Shown: positions 53,366-63,524 of the stretch, piece after piece
Numbering within the stretch: position 1 is the stretch's first letter
How the letters are laid out: each line of letters opens with the position of its first letter
Origin: Ga0077527 sp964531455
GTDB taxonomy: Bacteria; Pseudomonadota; Gammaproteobacteria; Burkholderiales; SG8-41
Assembly (NCBI GenBank): GCA_964531455.1
Contig: CAZHFZ010000007.1
Location: forward strand, 28,984 to 92,983
Reading direction: 5' to 3'
DNA length: 64,000 bases
Translations under genes and position numbers: made by a program
The notes under the pieces: model-generated
What the model was told of the DNA's origin: nothing
Databases searched by the model: none
Seen by the model: only the letters and a program-made list of their open reading frames with translations

Positions 53366-53478
53366 GGCTAAGAATCCTTAATAAACAATGTGGTCCAGCT
53401 TCCGCGCAATCTCCGGCGGCGTCAAGCGCGGGGTATGATCCCGATCACCATCACTGGCCCGCTCATCCACCATTACCC

Positions 53479-54258
53479 ATGCGCCTGTTGCCTTGTTTTG
53501 CCTTGCTGCTGACCACGTCCACCGTACTGGCGCAGCCGGCGCGCACCGTCGATATCCCGACCCGACCCGGCGTCACACAGCGTTTCCTGCTCATTGCACC
53601 TGAAAAACCCAAGGCTGCTGTCATCCTTTTTGCCGGCGGTGATGGCGGACTGACACTGGAAGCGGACGGCCGCATCCCCAAACTCGCAGGCAACTTCCTT
53701 GTGCGATCACGCCAGCTGTTCGCGGATCAGGGTCTGACCACCGTCGTCATCGATGCGCCTTCCGACAAACAGTCATACCCTTACCTCTCCGGCAACCGTC
53801 AAACGCATGAACACGTGGCCGACGTCAAAGCCGTGATCGCGTGGCTGCGTGAACAGGCGAAGATTCCCGTTTGGCTGGTCGGCACCAGCCGCGGCACCCA
53901 GTCTGCCGGATTTATTGCCGCGCAACTGCCGCCGGCAGATGGCGGGCCCGATGGCATTGTGCTGACGGCTTCGGTGCTGCGCGATCCCCGGTCACGGGCG
54001 GTTCCTGAAATGGCGCTGGGCCGCGTGCGCATCCCCGTCCTCGTCGCACACCACAGACTGGACAGTTGCCGGTTATGCCTGTTCTCGGATGTGCCGCTGC
54101 TGATGGACAAGCTCACCGCCACGCCACGCAAGGAACTCATGGCCTTTGACGGCGGCATTTCTGTTGGCGACCCCTGCGAAGCCCGCGCCTATCACGGCTT
54201 CAACGGCATTGAACGCGAGGTCATCGACCGCATCGCCGGCTGGATCACCGCGCCGTAG
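53479..54258 (+). CDS. Exported alpha/beta hydrolase-like protein
   Basis: A 259-residue protein with signal peptide (LLPCFALLLTTSTVLAQ). The nucleophile motif is WLVGTSRGTQSAGF (about residue 134), and AHHRLDSCRLC and ARAYHGFNGIE may carry the acid and His. ILFAGGDGGL forms the oxyanion region. The open frame extends upstream without a start of quality; the ATG at 53479 begins the signal peptide. The substrate is unknown. serB follows 62 bases later. Confidence 0.78.
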   Translation: MRLLPCFALLLTTSTVLAQPARTVDIPTRPGVTQRFLLIAPEKPKAAVILFAGGDGGLTLEADGRIPKLAGNFLVRSRQLFADQGLTTVVIDAPSDKQSYPYLSGNRQTHEHVADVKAVIAWLREQAKIPVWLVGTSRGTQSAGFIAAQLPPADGGPDGIVLTASVLRDPRSRAVPEMALGRVRIPVLVAHHRLDSCRLCLFSDVPLLMDKLTATPRKELMAFDGGISVGDPCEARAYHGFNGIEREVIDRIAGWITAP

Positions 54259-54320
54259 CGCGGGACGTCTGCCCTGTTGCGTCGTTTATAATCGGCGCTC
54301 TTATTGTCGCGGAATTTTCC

Positions 54321-55163
54321 ATGCATCTCGTCATCCAGGGCGCCGAAATCGAAACGCGCGACCTCAAGGAACTGGCCAAACTCACCAGCGCCTCCGCCAT
54401 TGACCGTTTATCGGCAACCGCCTTCCGACTGCGCGGTGCACAACCGGCTGCGGGCATTGCAGAGCTTTGTGCCACGGCAAAACTCGACCATGGCTTCGTG
54501 CCCGAAGGTCGCCGGCTGACGGATTTCCGCCTGCTGGTAATGGACATGGATTCAACGCTGATCACCATGGAGACCATCGACGAACTCGCCGACATGGTTA
54601 ATATCAAGGCTGAAGTCGCCGCGATCACCGAGCGCGCAATGCGCGGCGAGATCGAATACGACCAAAGCCTGCGTGAACGCCTGGCCCTGCTCAAAGGTCT
54701 CGACGAATCCGCACTGCAGCGGGTTTACGACGAACGGCTGAAATTTTCACCAGGTGCAGAACGGATGCTGGAAAAGGTGCGCGCAGCAGGAATCAAAACA
54801 CTCTTGGTGTCCGGCGGCTTTACCTACATGACCGATCGCCTGAGAAGTCGTGTGAAACTCGACTACACGCACTCGAACGTACTGGAGATCAGCAACGGAA
54901 AGCTGACTGGAAAAGTCATCGGCGAAATCGTCAACGCGGATGCCAAACTCGCCGCGATGCGCCGGATCGCCGCCGAAATCGGCGCATCAAAGGAGCAGAT
55001 TGCCGGCGTCGGCGACGGCGCGAATGACCTCAAGTTCATGGCGGAATGTGGCGTCAGCATCGCCTATCGGGCGAAGCCTGTGGTTAGAGAAAAAACAACC
55101 TACGCCATCAATCATGCCGGACTGGATGCCCTGCTGTGGTGGCTGTCAGCCGAAGTCCACTGA
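54321..55163 (+). CDS. serB: Phosphoserine phosphatase SerB
   Basis: A 280-residue HAD-superfamily phosphatase catalysing the last step of serine synthesis. The catalytic aspartates are in VMDMDSTLITMETIDELA, motif II is in LLVSGGFTYMTDRL, and motif III is GVGDGANDLKFM. The N-terminal 75 residues resemble the regulatory extension of proteobacterial SerB. The Bug receptor gene starts 17 bases after the stop. Confidence 0.95.
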   Translation: MHLVIQGAEIETRDLKELAKLTSASAIDRLSATAFRLRGAQPAAGIAELCATAKLDHGFVPEGRRLTDFRLLVMDMDSTLITMETIDELADMVNIKAEVAAITERAMRGEIEYDQSLRERLALLKGLDESALQRVYDERLKFSPGAERMLEKVRAAGIKTLLVSGGFTYMTDRLRSRVKLDYTHSNVLEISNGKLTGKVIGEIVNADAKLAAMRRIAAEIGASKEQIAGVGDGANDLKFMAECGVSIAYRAKPVVREKTTYAINHAGLDALLWWLSAEVH

Positions 55164-55180
55164 ATTTACCGGAGCCCCGA

Positions 55181-56146
55181 ATGCGAATCACCGCCCTGTT
55201 ACTAATGTTCACCGCGTGCCTTGCACAGGCCGCAACAATCAATCCTTACCCGACCAAGCCGGTACGGCTGATGGTGGGTTTCCCTCCGGGCGGCGCAGTC
55301 GATGTTACTGCACGCACACTGGCAGCACCTCTGGGAGAACGGCTGAAACAGCAGGTGGTGGTCGACAACCGCGGCGGCGCCCACGGCAACATTGCAGCCG
55401 AAACGGTGGCCCGCGCAACACCCGACGGCCACACCCTGCTGCTGGGCACCATCAGCATCCTCGCCATCAATCCGGCGCTGTACAAGAACATTCCATTTGA
55501 TTCAATGCGCGACTTCGCACCGATCAGCATTCTGGTCGGCGTTTCAAACATCGTTGTCGCCCATCCCTCACTGGGCGTAAACACCATGAGCGAGCTGATC
55601 GCACTGGCTCGCACCAAACCCGGCGCACTCACCTTCGCCACATCAGGTACCGGCAGCCCCGGCCACCTTGCCGGCGAACTGCTGAAAACACTGGCCGGCA
55701 TCAACATGCTGCATGTGCCGTACAAGGGTGGCGGTCCGGCAATGAGCGACCTGCTCGGCGGTCAGGTCAACACCATGTTCGCCACGGTATCGACTGCCGT
55801 GCCGCACATCAAGTCAGGCAAACTGCGGGCGCTGGCGGTGACTTCGGGCCGCCGCGCTGCGGCGCTGCCGGAGGTGCCGACCATTGCGGAGGCAACCCCA
55901 TACCGTGGTTACGAAGCCAATAACTGGTACGGCATGGTTGCACCGGCGAAAACGCCGACGCACATCATCACGCAACTCAATGGCGAACTCCATGCCGCGC
56001 TCGCCCGGACGGATGTGCGCGAGCGCCTGCTCAGCCAGGGCCTGGAAGCCCAACCAAGCACGCCCGCTGAATTCAGCGTTTACCTGCAGCGCGAGATCGG
56101 CAAATGGGCCAAGGTCGTAAAGGATGCCAACGCGCGGGTGGAATAG
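55181..56146 (+). CDS. Bug-type periplasmic solute-binding protein (TTT family)
   Basis: A 321-residue receptor starting MRITALLLMFTACLAQAAT, a short signal peptide, followed by YPTKPVRLMVGFPPGGAVDVTAR. LHVPYKGGGPAMSDLLGG and EIGKWAKVVKDANAR are typical. The ATG at 55181 has a GGAG element 7 bases upstream; the longer frame overlapping serB is rejected. No membrane partner is nearby and the ligand is unknown. Confidence 0.94.
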   Translation: MRITALLLMFTACLAQAATINPYPTKPVRLMVGFPPGGAVDVTARTLAAPLGERLKQQVVVDNRGGAHGNIAAETVARATPDGHTLLLGTISILAINPALYKNIPFDSMRDFAPISILVGVSNIVVAHPSLGVNTMSELIALARTKPGALTFATSGTGSPGHLAGELLKTLAGINMLHVPYKGGGPAMSDLLGGQVNTMFATVSTAVPHIKSGKLRALAVTSGRRAAALPEVPTIAEATPYRGYEANNWYGMVAPAKTPTHIITQLNGELHAALARTDVRERLLSQGLEAQPSTPAEFSVYLQREIGKWAKVVKDANARVE

Positions 56147-56189
56147 TACACAACCGCGGTATGAGATGGCGCCGGAGTCACTCTGAAGC

Positions 56190-56477
56190 TCAATTCGGGA
56201 GTTTGTAAAAATCCCGGTTCAGCCACGCTACGATATCCTCGATTTCCTGCGCCGTGAACTTGGGGTTCATGCGGTCATTCCAGCGCTCGGTTTCCTTTTT
56301 CAGCGCAGCCAGGGTTTTGACCTTGGCCTTGGGCGGCACGTAAAGCTCGGTGCCGTGACAACCGAGACAGTCCTGATGCAGTTTTTCACCGCGAACTTGG
56401 TTTCCCGCTGCCTGCGCGGCCGGGATGTCACCGGCCAGCGCAAAGCAGAACAGCGTCAGTTTGATCAGTCGCTTCAT
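56190..56477 (-). CDS. Small monohaem c-type cytochrome
   Basis: A 95-residue exported protein with signal peptide (LTLFCFALAGDIPAAQA) and one haem-binding CLGCH motif near residue 37. The axial Met is probably in WNDRMNPKFT, and the C-terminal EIEDIVAWLNRDFY is the usual class I helix. A periplasmic electron carrier is likely. Its start overlaps the stop of the upstream small exported protein by 4 bases, suggesting a functional pair. Confidence 0.9.
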   Translation of the reverse strand: MKRLIKLTLFCFALAGDIPAAQAAGNQVRGEKLHQDCLGCHGTELYVPPKAKVKTLAALKKETERWNDRMNPKFTAQEIEDIVAWLNRDFYKLPN

Positions 56478-56773
56478 GGCTGACCCTGTTTAGTCCGGGA
56501 AGGGTCAACAACTTGCAGGCCACGCACCCGTGCGCGCTCTTCCATCGACTTGACGTGTTCGGTGCGCTGCTGCTCACGCTGGGCATCGGTTTTGGCGCCG
56601 CGTTGCCGTTGCCGGTATTGTTCGCGCTCTTGGGAAGTCATCAGTTCCGAACCAGGAATGATTTCGCGTTTGACCGGCGCAGGTTCCGCCGTGGCAGCCA
56701 CGGCAGGCAGCGCCCCGGCGAAAATGGCCGCCGCCAATACGGCCTGTAATGCTCTGGCGCAGAGGGTTGTCAT
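56474..56773 (-). CDS. Small exported protein paired with cytochrome c
   Basis: A 99-residue protein with a signal peptide (AVLAAAIFAGALPAVAA). The mature part contains IPGSELMTSQEREQYRQRQR and a charged helix ending VKSMEERARVRGLQV. Similar ELMTxxERxxYRxR segments occur in small uncharacterised proteobacterial secreted proteins, but no function is known. It overlaps the cytochrome start by 4 bases. Confidence 0.75.
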   Translation of the reverse strand: MTTLCARALQAVLAAAIFAGALPAVAATAEPAPVKREIIPGSELMTSQEREQYRQRQRGAKTDAQREQQRTEHVKSMEERARVRGLQVVDPSRTKQGQP

Positions 56774-56817
56774 GCTTCGCAGTTTGCCACTGCAGCAGCA
56801 CTACGATTTGATACGGG

Positions 56818-57036
56818 TCAATCCTGATGCGGTTCGCGATCAGGTGTGGCCGCATCAGTTCCAGCCGGTGACTCGTCAGCACTGATCTGCTGGAGATACA
56901 GGCTTAACAGACAAGCCGCGATCAACATGGGAATCAGCAGCAAAAGAGCCTCCCCGACATGACCGCCAAACATCAGCACGACGGGCACAATGACCGCTCC
57001 GGTAAACAAGAAATCAATGAATCCGGCATTAATCAT
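56818..57036 (-). CDS. Small two-helix membrane protein
   Basis: A 72-residue protein with two hydrophobic segments (about residues 5-22 and 27-46) and an acidic tail (ADESPAGTDAATPDREPHQD). The ATG at 57036 has a good AGGAGA ribosome-binding site 8 bases upstream and is preferred over the longer frame. It lies 44 bases upstream of the exported protein/cytochrome pair and may head that operon. No function recognised. Confidence 0.65.
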   Translation of the reverse strand: MINAGFIDFLFTGAVIVPVVLMFGGHVGEALLLLIPMLIAACLLSLYLQQISADESPAGTDAATPDREPHQD

Positions 57037-57227
57037 GGTCTGTATCTCCTGAACAATGAACAGACCTTCATGCCTCCCCATGAAGGCGCCGTGATACGCC
57101 GGGGTGCATGTGCAATTTAGATGCCAGTAATATTTACTTTAAAAACAAATACTTATTAATTTAAAGCAATGAAGGCCGGCACACGGGCGATGCGCCGTTC
57201 CCAACACTGCACCAGCATGGCCCACGC

Positions 57228-58274
57228 CTAATAAACGCGCTGCCTGATACCGTCGCTGAATTGATAAGGACGCAGCGGACCCGCGCCCTCACTGCACATT
57301 CCATATATGAAGGGAAATGTGCCGCGGCCCGGCGTCAGGAAACGCAGGTCCTTGAACCACACGCAAAGGTGTGTGTCGCCAATGTCGATCTCGTGCAACG
57401 CCGGATACGCAGAAAACCAGCGAAAGAATTCAAACTCGGGGTGCTCGAAGGCCGCGCGCACCGCCGCGCCCTGCGAACCATTGCCGTAACGCATCGTGTT
57501 TTCCCATACCGCCTGATCGAGCGGCCGGTACACCGCATCCAGACGCGCAATCAGGCCAGCCTCGGGCGCAGCGGTGAGCACGGTTTTTCGCGCAAGATTG
57601 ACATGACTGTAACGGTAGCCTGACTCCGTCTCGATGATGACCATCCAGTTATACGGCGATACCGGTCGCGGCAAAGCGCTGACTTTTGCCTGCGCCAGTC
57701 CCATCTCGCGGGCCGCACGCTCGCCGAAGTCCACCGCGTTCTGCAACTGCAGGAACTGGAAACCGACATAAGAGACCAGTACCGCCAGACCGGCCACGGC
57801 CGGCAGCCGCGAACGCCGCCACAGCAACGACAGCAGCAGCCCGGCGAGAATGATGCCGGTGAACCACAGGTCGATGATGAAGGTGGTGCCGAGGCCATGA
57901 CGGTAATCCGACAACGGCGCGAATATCATCGTGCCAAAGGTGGTGATCCAGTCGCCGGCGATATGGATCAGCAGCGACAGCGCAACGACAGGCGCATAGG
58001 TGTGCCAGCCTGGACCGGAGCGCCAGATCCAGGCGAGCAGCAGCGACAGCAGCACAGTCCACAGAGGCAACATCACCAGGGAATGCGTGATGCCGCGGTG
58101 GTTATAAAGATAGGCCAGCGGCGAAATCCAGGTCGCCACGACATCAATATCGGGGAACGCCGCGACCAGCCCGCCAACGGCAACGCGACGCCCCACGGGC
58201 AGCGCCGGTTTTTCGAGCCCTGCAGTGGCGCGCCCCAGCAGCGCACCGGAAAGGGCGTGGGTTAGTGTATCCAT
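57228..58274 (-). CDS. YdjM-like membrane-bound metal-dependent hydrolase (DUF457 family)
   Basis: A 348-residue protein. The N-terminal half has several membrane helices with conserved metal-binding residues: MDTLTHALSGALLGRA, AAFPDIDVV, YNHRGITHSLVMLP and HIAGDWITTFGT. This matches the LexA-regulated YdjM/DUF457 family of predicted inner-membrane hydrolases. The C-terminal 150 residues are soluble and unassigned. The substrate is unknown. Confidence 0.85.
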   Translation of the reverse strand: MDTLTHALSGALLGRATAGLEKPALPVGRRVAVGGLVAAFPDIDVVATWISPLAYLYNHRGITHSLVMLPLWTVLLSLLLAWIWRSGPGWHTYAPVVALSLLIHIAGDWITTFGTMIFAPLSDYRHGLGTTFIIDLWFTGIILAGLLLSLLWRRSRLPAVAGLAVLVSYVGFQFLQLQNAVDFGERAAREMGLAQAKVSALPRPVSPYNWMVIIETESGYRYSHVNLARKTVLTAAPEAGLIARLDAVYRPLDQAVWENTMRYGNGSQGAAVRAAFEHPEFEFFRWFSAYPALHEIDIGDTHLCVWFKDLRFLTPGRGTFPFIYGMCSEGAGPLRPYQFSDGIRQRVY

Positions 58275-58288
58275 GGTTAATGCTTCAG

Positions 58289-58364
58289 GCGTGGCTGGTG
58301 GCTAGTGGCTAGTGGCTGGTAAAAACCGGACTACCCAACACCAGACACGAGCCACCAGCCACGC
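58289..58364. repeat. 15-bp perfect inverted repeat with internal direct repeats
   Basis: GCGTGGCTGGTGGCT (58289-58303) pairs with AGCCACCAGCCACGC (58350-58364) across a 46-base loop. The loop begins with further tandem GTGGCTA units. It fills the space between the YdjM-like gene start and the Bug receptor stop on the minus strand, and may act as a terminator-like RNA structure or be a small repeat element. Confidence 0.8.
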
Positions 58365-58369
58365 TTCCT

Positions 58370-59362
58370 TCACTTCAATACGATATTCAAGGACTTGCCC
58401 AGCCGATAGTACGTCTCATACTGCTCCTGCACAAACTTCGCTGTGTCTTCAGGCGACTTGATGTGCGGCACGGAGCCGATTTTTTCGGTCGCCGCGATCC
58501 ACTGTGAATCAGCCGCGACTTTCTGCAGCGTCTCTCCCCACAGGGCGATCAGTTTGCGGTCCATTTTCGGCGGACCATACAGGGCACTCCAGCCGATGAT
58601 GCGTTCCAGCGCCGGATAGCCGGCCTCCTTCGCTGTCGGCACATCAGGAATTTCCTTGAAACGCTCCGGGGTCGTCGTCAGCAACGCACGCAACTGGCGG
58701 TTCTTGATGAAGTTCAGTGCTGTACCGATATTCGAGCAGCCGAAATCAACATGCTTGCCGAGGAGCGCAGTGGCCGCCTCGCCGCCACCCTTGTACGGGA
58801 TCTGAATGGCCGCTTCCTTGCCCAACTTTTGCACATCAAACAAAAGTTGTGGTCCCATTTCATGAATGGTGCCGACGCCGGCCGTGCTGTATTTCAGCTT
58901 GCCGGGGTTTTTGCGGATACCTTCAACGAGATCACCGAATGTGCGGAATGGACTGTCGGCAACCACGGCGCAAACGTAAGGATTCAATTCGAGGATGCCG
59001 AGGAAGGTGAAATCATTCCATTTGTAGCCGAGATCCGGCTTCAGTGCCGGCAGCGTGGCCTGTGAACCGACGCGAGCCAGCAGCAGCGTATAACCATCAG
59101 GAGCTGCATTTTTCACATGCTCGGAACCAATGGCGCCGCTGGCACCGACCTTGTTCAGCACCACGGCATTCTGCTTCAGGTATTTTGGAAGGACCGCTCC
59201 GAGGTTACGGGCCGCAAGGTCAGAATCACCGCCCGCCGAAAACGGCGCAACAATCAACAGCGGCCGGTTTGGATATTGCTGGGCTGCAGTTGCACCTGCA
59301 AGAACGGCAAGAATGCCACCAAAAACCAAAGAACCGACACGGCGTACAGAACTGGATTTCAT
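58370..59362 (-). CDS. Bug-type periplasmic solute-binding protein (TTT family)
   Basis: A 330-residue receptor with a signal peptide (GILAVLAGATAAQQ) and the motif YPNRPLLIVAPFSAGGDSDLAAR. IQIPYKGGGEAATALLG and the C-terminal QEQYETYYRLGKSLNIVLK place it in the Bug family, though the C-terminus differs from the other four in this window. A GGGAGGAGACCC ribosome-binding site supports the ATG at 59362. The ligand is unknown. Confidence 0.92.
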   Translation of the reverse strand: MKSSSVRRVGSLVFGGILAVLAGATAAQQYPNRPLLIVAPFSAGGDSDLAARNLGAVLPKYLKQNAVVLNKVGASGAIGSEHVKNAAPDGYTLLLARVGSQATLPALKPDLGYKWNDFTFLGILELNPYVCAVVADSPFRTFGDLVEGIRKNPGKLKYSTAGVGTIHEMGPQLLFDVQKLGKEAAIQIPYKGGGEAATALLGKHVDFGCSNIGTALNFIKNRQLRALLTTTPERFKEIPDVPTAKEAGYPALERIIGWSALYGPPKMDRKLIALWGETLQKVAADSQWIAATEKIGSVPHIKSPEDTAKFVQEQYETYYRLGKSLNIVLK

Positions 59363-59454
59363 CTTGGGTCTCCTCCCGGTTGAAATTCCCGATATGCCTG
59401 CGCGGGCATTGTGCGGGGAGGAGAATCGAAAAGCAACGACGGGATTTTCTGTGC

Positions 59455-59775
59455 TTAATCCCAGCGGTCATCCATCACTTCAATGCATCCGTTTTCGACA
59501 CGCAACGGCAACTTGGCCGTCGGTTCATAGGCGGGCGCCGATAGCGCCTCGCCGGTGCGGATGCAGAAACGTGCGCCGTGGCGCGGACAAATCACCTGAT
59601 CGCCTTCGATGACACCACTGGCCAGTTCCCCGCCGTCATGGGTACAGACGTCTTCAATCGCAAAGAATTCGCCGCCGACGTTGAATACCGCCACCGTCGT
59701 GCCATCGACATCGGCCACCTTGCAGCCACCTGCGGCAATTTCACCGACCGCCGCCACCTTGATCCACTCAGCCAT
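59455..59775 (-). CDS. Rieske-type [2Fe-2S] ferredoxin of the SUF operon
   Basis: A 106-residue soluble Rieske protein. The cluster ligands are in CTHDGG (Cys, His) and CPRHGARF (Cys, His). It resembles the ferredoxin component of non-haem oxygenases and the Rieske proteins that commonly end SUF operons. It starts 10 bases after nfu and is last in sufCDSU-nfu-Rieske. A role as electron donor in cluster assembly is plausible but unproven. ATG at 59775 gives the family start MAEWIKVA. Confidence 0.9.
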   Translation of the reverse strand: MAEWIKVAAVGEIAAGGCKVADVDGTTVAVFNVGGEFFAIEDVCTHDGGELASGVIEGDQVICPRHGARFCIRTGEALSAPAYEPTAKLPLRVENGCIEVMDDRWD

Positions 59776-59785
59776 GTTGATAGCC

Positions 59786-60352
59786 TTAAACCGCGATGAC
59801 TTCCATATCGGGTTCAATCTGGCGTACCAGATTCTCAATGCCGGCCAGCGTACCCGACAGCGAGCTCGGGCAGCTGCCGCAGGCGCCCTGGTAATGCACA
59901 GACAGCTTGTTGCCTTCAAGGCCGACGACGTAGAGATCACCACCGTCATTCTGCAGATACGGGCGCACCTGCTCATCAAGCGCCGCATTGATCCGGTCCA
60001 GTCGTTCGCGGTCTTCCGGACTCAGCTTGGCGGGATCCATCGCCTCGCTCGCCTGCTCGGCCAGTTGCGCCGACTGCGCGTCAGCTGAAGGCGCTTCGCG
60101 GATCGGCACTGCCAGATCGCGCATCAACTGCTCCCAGTCGGCGCTGCCATCCTGCGTCACCGTCACCCAGTGATCGACGTAAAACACATTGGTGACATGT
60201 TCAATGTCGAACAAAGCCATGGCCAGTGGATCACCTAAAGCCTGCTCCGCTTTGTCATAGGAGCGCGTTACACCCCAGGTCAGCGGTTCCCGCAGGATGA
60301 ACTTCATCGCATTGGGATTCGGGGTCGGTTCGATTTCGGCGATTTTCGGCAT
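59786..60352 (-). CDS. nfu: Nfu-type iron-sulfur cluster carrier protein
   Basis: A 188-residue protein with an N-terminal Nfu_N domain (PTPNPNAMKFIL near residue 9) and a C-terminal NifU domain (about 115-188). The cluster-binding CxxC is in GACGSCPSSLSG. Nfu proteins receive [4Fe-4S] clusters from the SUF scaffold and pass them to target enzymes. It lies between sufU and the Rieske gene on the same strand. Confidence 0.93.
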   Translation of the reverse strand: MPKIAEIEPTPNPNAMKFILREPLTWGVTRSYDKAEQALGDPLAMALFDIEHVTNVFYVDHWVTVTQDGSADWEQLMRDLAVPIREAPSADAQSAQLAEQASEAMDPAKLSPEDRERLDRINAALDEQVRPYLQNDGGDLYVVGLEGNKLSVHYQGACGSCPSSLSGTLAGIENLVRQIEPDMEVIAV

Positions 60353-60390
60353 GGATAAAGTTGCAGATGCAGTGACTGTTACGGTTTTTC

Positions 60391-60834
60391 TTATTCAGTA
60401 GAAGCAGTATCGCTGCCGGCAAAAGCGGCATGCAGCGTATGCCAGGGCAGGATCGCGCATTTGACACGGGTGGGCAGTTCGCTGATTCCGGCAAACACCG
60501 TCAGACGACCGAGGTGATGCGGACCGGCGGCATCGAGCTTGCCGGTGGTCATGTCGCGGAACTCCTGCACCATCTGTTCGGCGTCGGCTTTGGATTTGCC
60601 TTTGACGGCGACGGTCATCATCGATGCCGAAGCCTTGCAGATCGCGCAGGCCTCACCTTCAAAACCGACGGCCTCGACCTGATCCCCGTTCAGTTTGAGC
60701 GACAGGTGGATATGATCGCCGCACAGCGGATTCACCCCCTCCGCCTTGTGCGTGGCATCACCGAGCATGCCCCAGTTGCGGGGCTTCTTGTTATGTTCGA
60801 GGATCATTTCCTGGTAAAGCTGGCGGCTGTCCAT
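60391..60834 (-). CDS. sufU: SufU-like iron-sulfur scaffold/sulfur-transfer protein
   Basis: A 147-residue IscU-fold protein. The three conserved cysteines appear in VNPLCGDH, GEACAICKASAS and RVKCAILPW, with the Asp of CGD in place. SufU accepts sulfur from SufS, and its adjacency to sufS supports this name. Start ATG at 60834 (MDSRQLYQEMILEHNKKPRN). It is separated from sufS by 117 bases that contain a long inverted repeat. Confidence 0.93.
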   Translation of the reverse strand: MDSRQLYQEMILEHNKKPRNWGMLGDATHKAEGVNPLCGDHIHLSLKLNGDQVEAVGFEGEACAICKASASMMTVAVKGKSKADAEQMVQEFRDMTTGKLDAAGPHHLGRLTVFAGISELPTRVKCAILPWHTLHAAFAGSDTASTE

Positions 60835-60859
60835 ATGCTCAAAGTCAAAAGCCAAAAAC

Positions 60860-60935
60860 AGCCACAGAGGTCACAGAGAGCACAGAGAACTGCAAACCCG
60901 GGCTTTTCTCTGTGACCTCTGTGATCTCTGTGGCT
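60860..60935. repeat. 30-bp inverted repeat built of CACAGAG units
   Basis: Arms 60860-60889 and 60906-60935 are complementary at 27 of 30 positions, with a 16-base loop containing CCCGGGC. Each arm is itself made of three direct repeats of CACAGAGRN. It sits between sufS and sufU and would fold into a strong hairpin in the suf transcript. CACAGAG-type repeats recur in many bacterial genomes, suggesting a small mobile or REP-like element. Confidence 0.9.
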
Positions 60936-60951
60936 AAAGGGGTTAGGTTTT

Positions 60952-62192
<1,241 letters not shown>

Positions 62193-62196
<4 letters not shown>

Positions 62197-63524
62197 AGAC
62201 TGGCCTCGGTACGCGCCATCACCAGCTTTTCCAGCGCAGCCACCAGCGTGGGCACGGGAATGTGGTCAATGATCTCGGCGCCGAAAGCATAGGTCAGCAG
62301 GTTGCGCGCCTGCGCTTCCGGCAAGCCACGGCTCTTCAGATAAAACAGATGTTCGGCATCGAGCTGACCGACGGCGGCGCCGTGAGCGCACTTCACGTCA
62401 TCGGCATAAATTTCGAGTTGCGGCTTGGTGTCGACACGCGCCTTGTCCGACAGCAGCAGGTTGCGGCTCTGCTGCGAGGAATCGGTCTGCTGCGCGCCTT
62501 CGCGGACAAACACCTTGCCGTTGAATACCGCATGGCCGGCACCGCCGACAATGGTTTTGTGCGTCTGCCTGCAGGTGCCATGCGCTTTGCCGTGATCCAC
62601 TAGCGTATGCGTATCCGCGGTCTGCCGGCCACCGATCAGCGCCAGGCCGTCGATCTCGACATTGATGCCCTCACCCTGCTGGATGATGTTCAGGTTGTTG
62701 CGCGAAAGCCGCGCACCGAGGGTCACTGCATGAGACTGGAAACGCGCATCCTTCGCCAGCGCCACCGCGCAATTGCTGATGTGGAAGGCCTTCTGGCTTT
62801 CGCGCTGCAACTTGATGTGGCGCAGCGAAGCGTTCGGCGCTACGGCAATTTCAGTCACCGCGTTGGTCAGGTAAGCCTCTTCACCCAGCGCAACATAGTC
62901 CTCGATCACGCAGGCTTCAGCGCCACTCTCGGCCACGATCAGGCAACGCGGATAGGCGGCAACGCCGTTTCCTGCCGCGACGAACAGCAGATGGATCGGC
63001 GCTTTCAGCTGCGCGTCCTTCGCCAGATGAATGAACACGCCGTGTTGCAGAAAAGCGGTGTTGAGAGCCGTGAACAGGTCACTACCGGCGAGCTCATTAC
63101 CAGCCAGCTTACCAAGGTGGGGCTCGACCAGCGCGGCATGCGATTTCAGTGCGTCGCTCAATGCAATCACCGTCACACCGGAGGGCAATACACCTTGCTG
63201 CGCCAGTTCCGGCGCCGGCACACCATCGACAAACACCAGGCGCATCGCGGCTTCCGGCACAACATGCGCCGCAATGTCAGCCGCCGAAACTTTGACGGCG
63301 GCAACCGCCGGCTGCACCTGCAATTTGGTCAGCGGCGTCAGGTCGGTAAAGCGCCATTCTTCGTCACGCGTGGTCGGCACCGAAAGCGCATTGGCACGCT
63401 CCAGCGCCGCCGCACGGCGCGCGTCGAGCCAGGCTGCCGGGCTTTTCGGCAACGCAGCGCTACCCGCGAGCAGCGCCGCCACGTAGGGATGAGACCCGGA
63501 ACGAGATGCGGCCGTCACGTTCAC
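62193..63524 (-). CDS. sufD: Fe-S cluster assembly protein SufD
   Basis: A 443-residue SufB/SufD-family beta-helix protein; SufD joins SufB and SufC in the SufBC2D scaffold. Diagnostic features are LIGGRQTADTHTLVDH, DDVKCAHGAAVGQLDAEHLFYLKSRGL and the C-terminal FGAEIIDHIP. It overlaps both sufC and sufS by 4 bases, so it is translationally coupled. Confidence 0.96.

Noticed and set aside
60860..60935. CRISPR-like array in the suf operon
   Set aside because: The repeats are 9-base units directly abutting without spacers, and the arms are inverted to each other.
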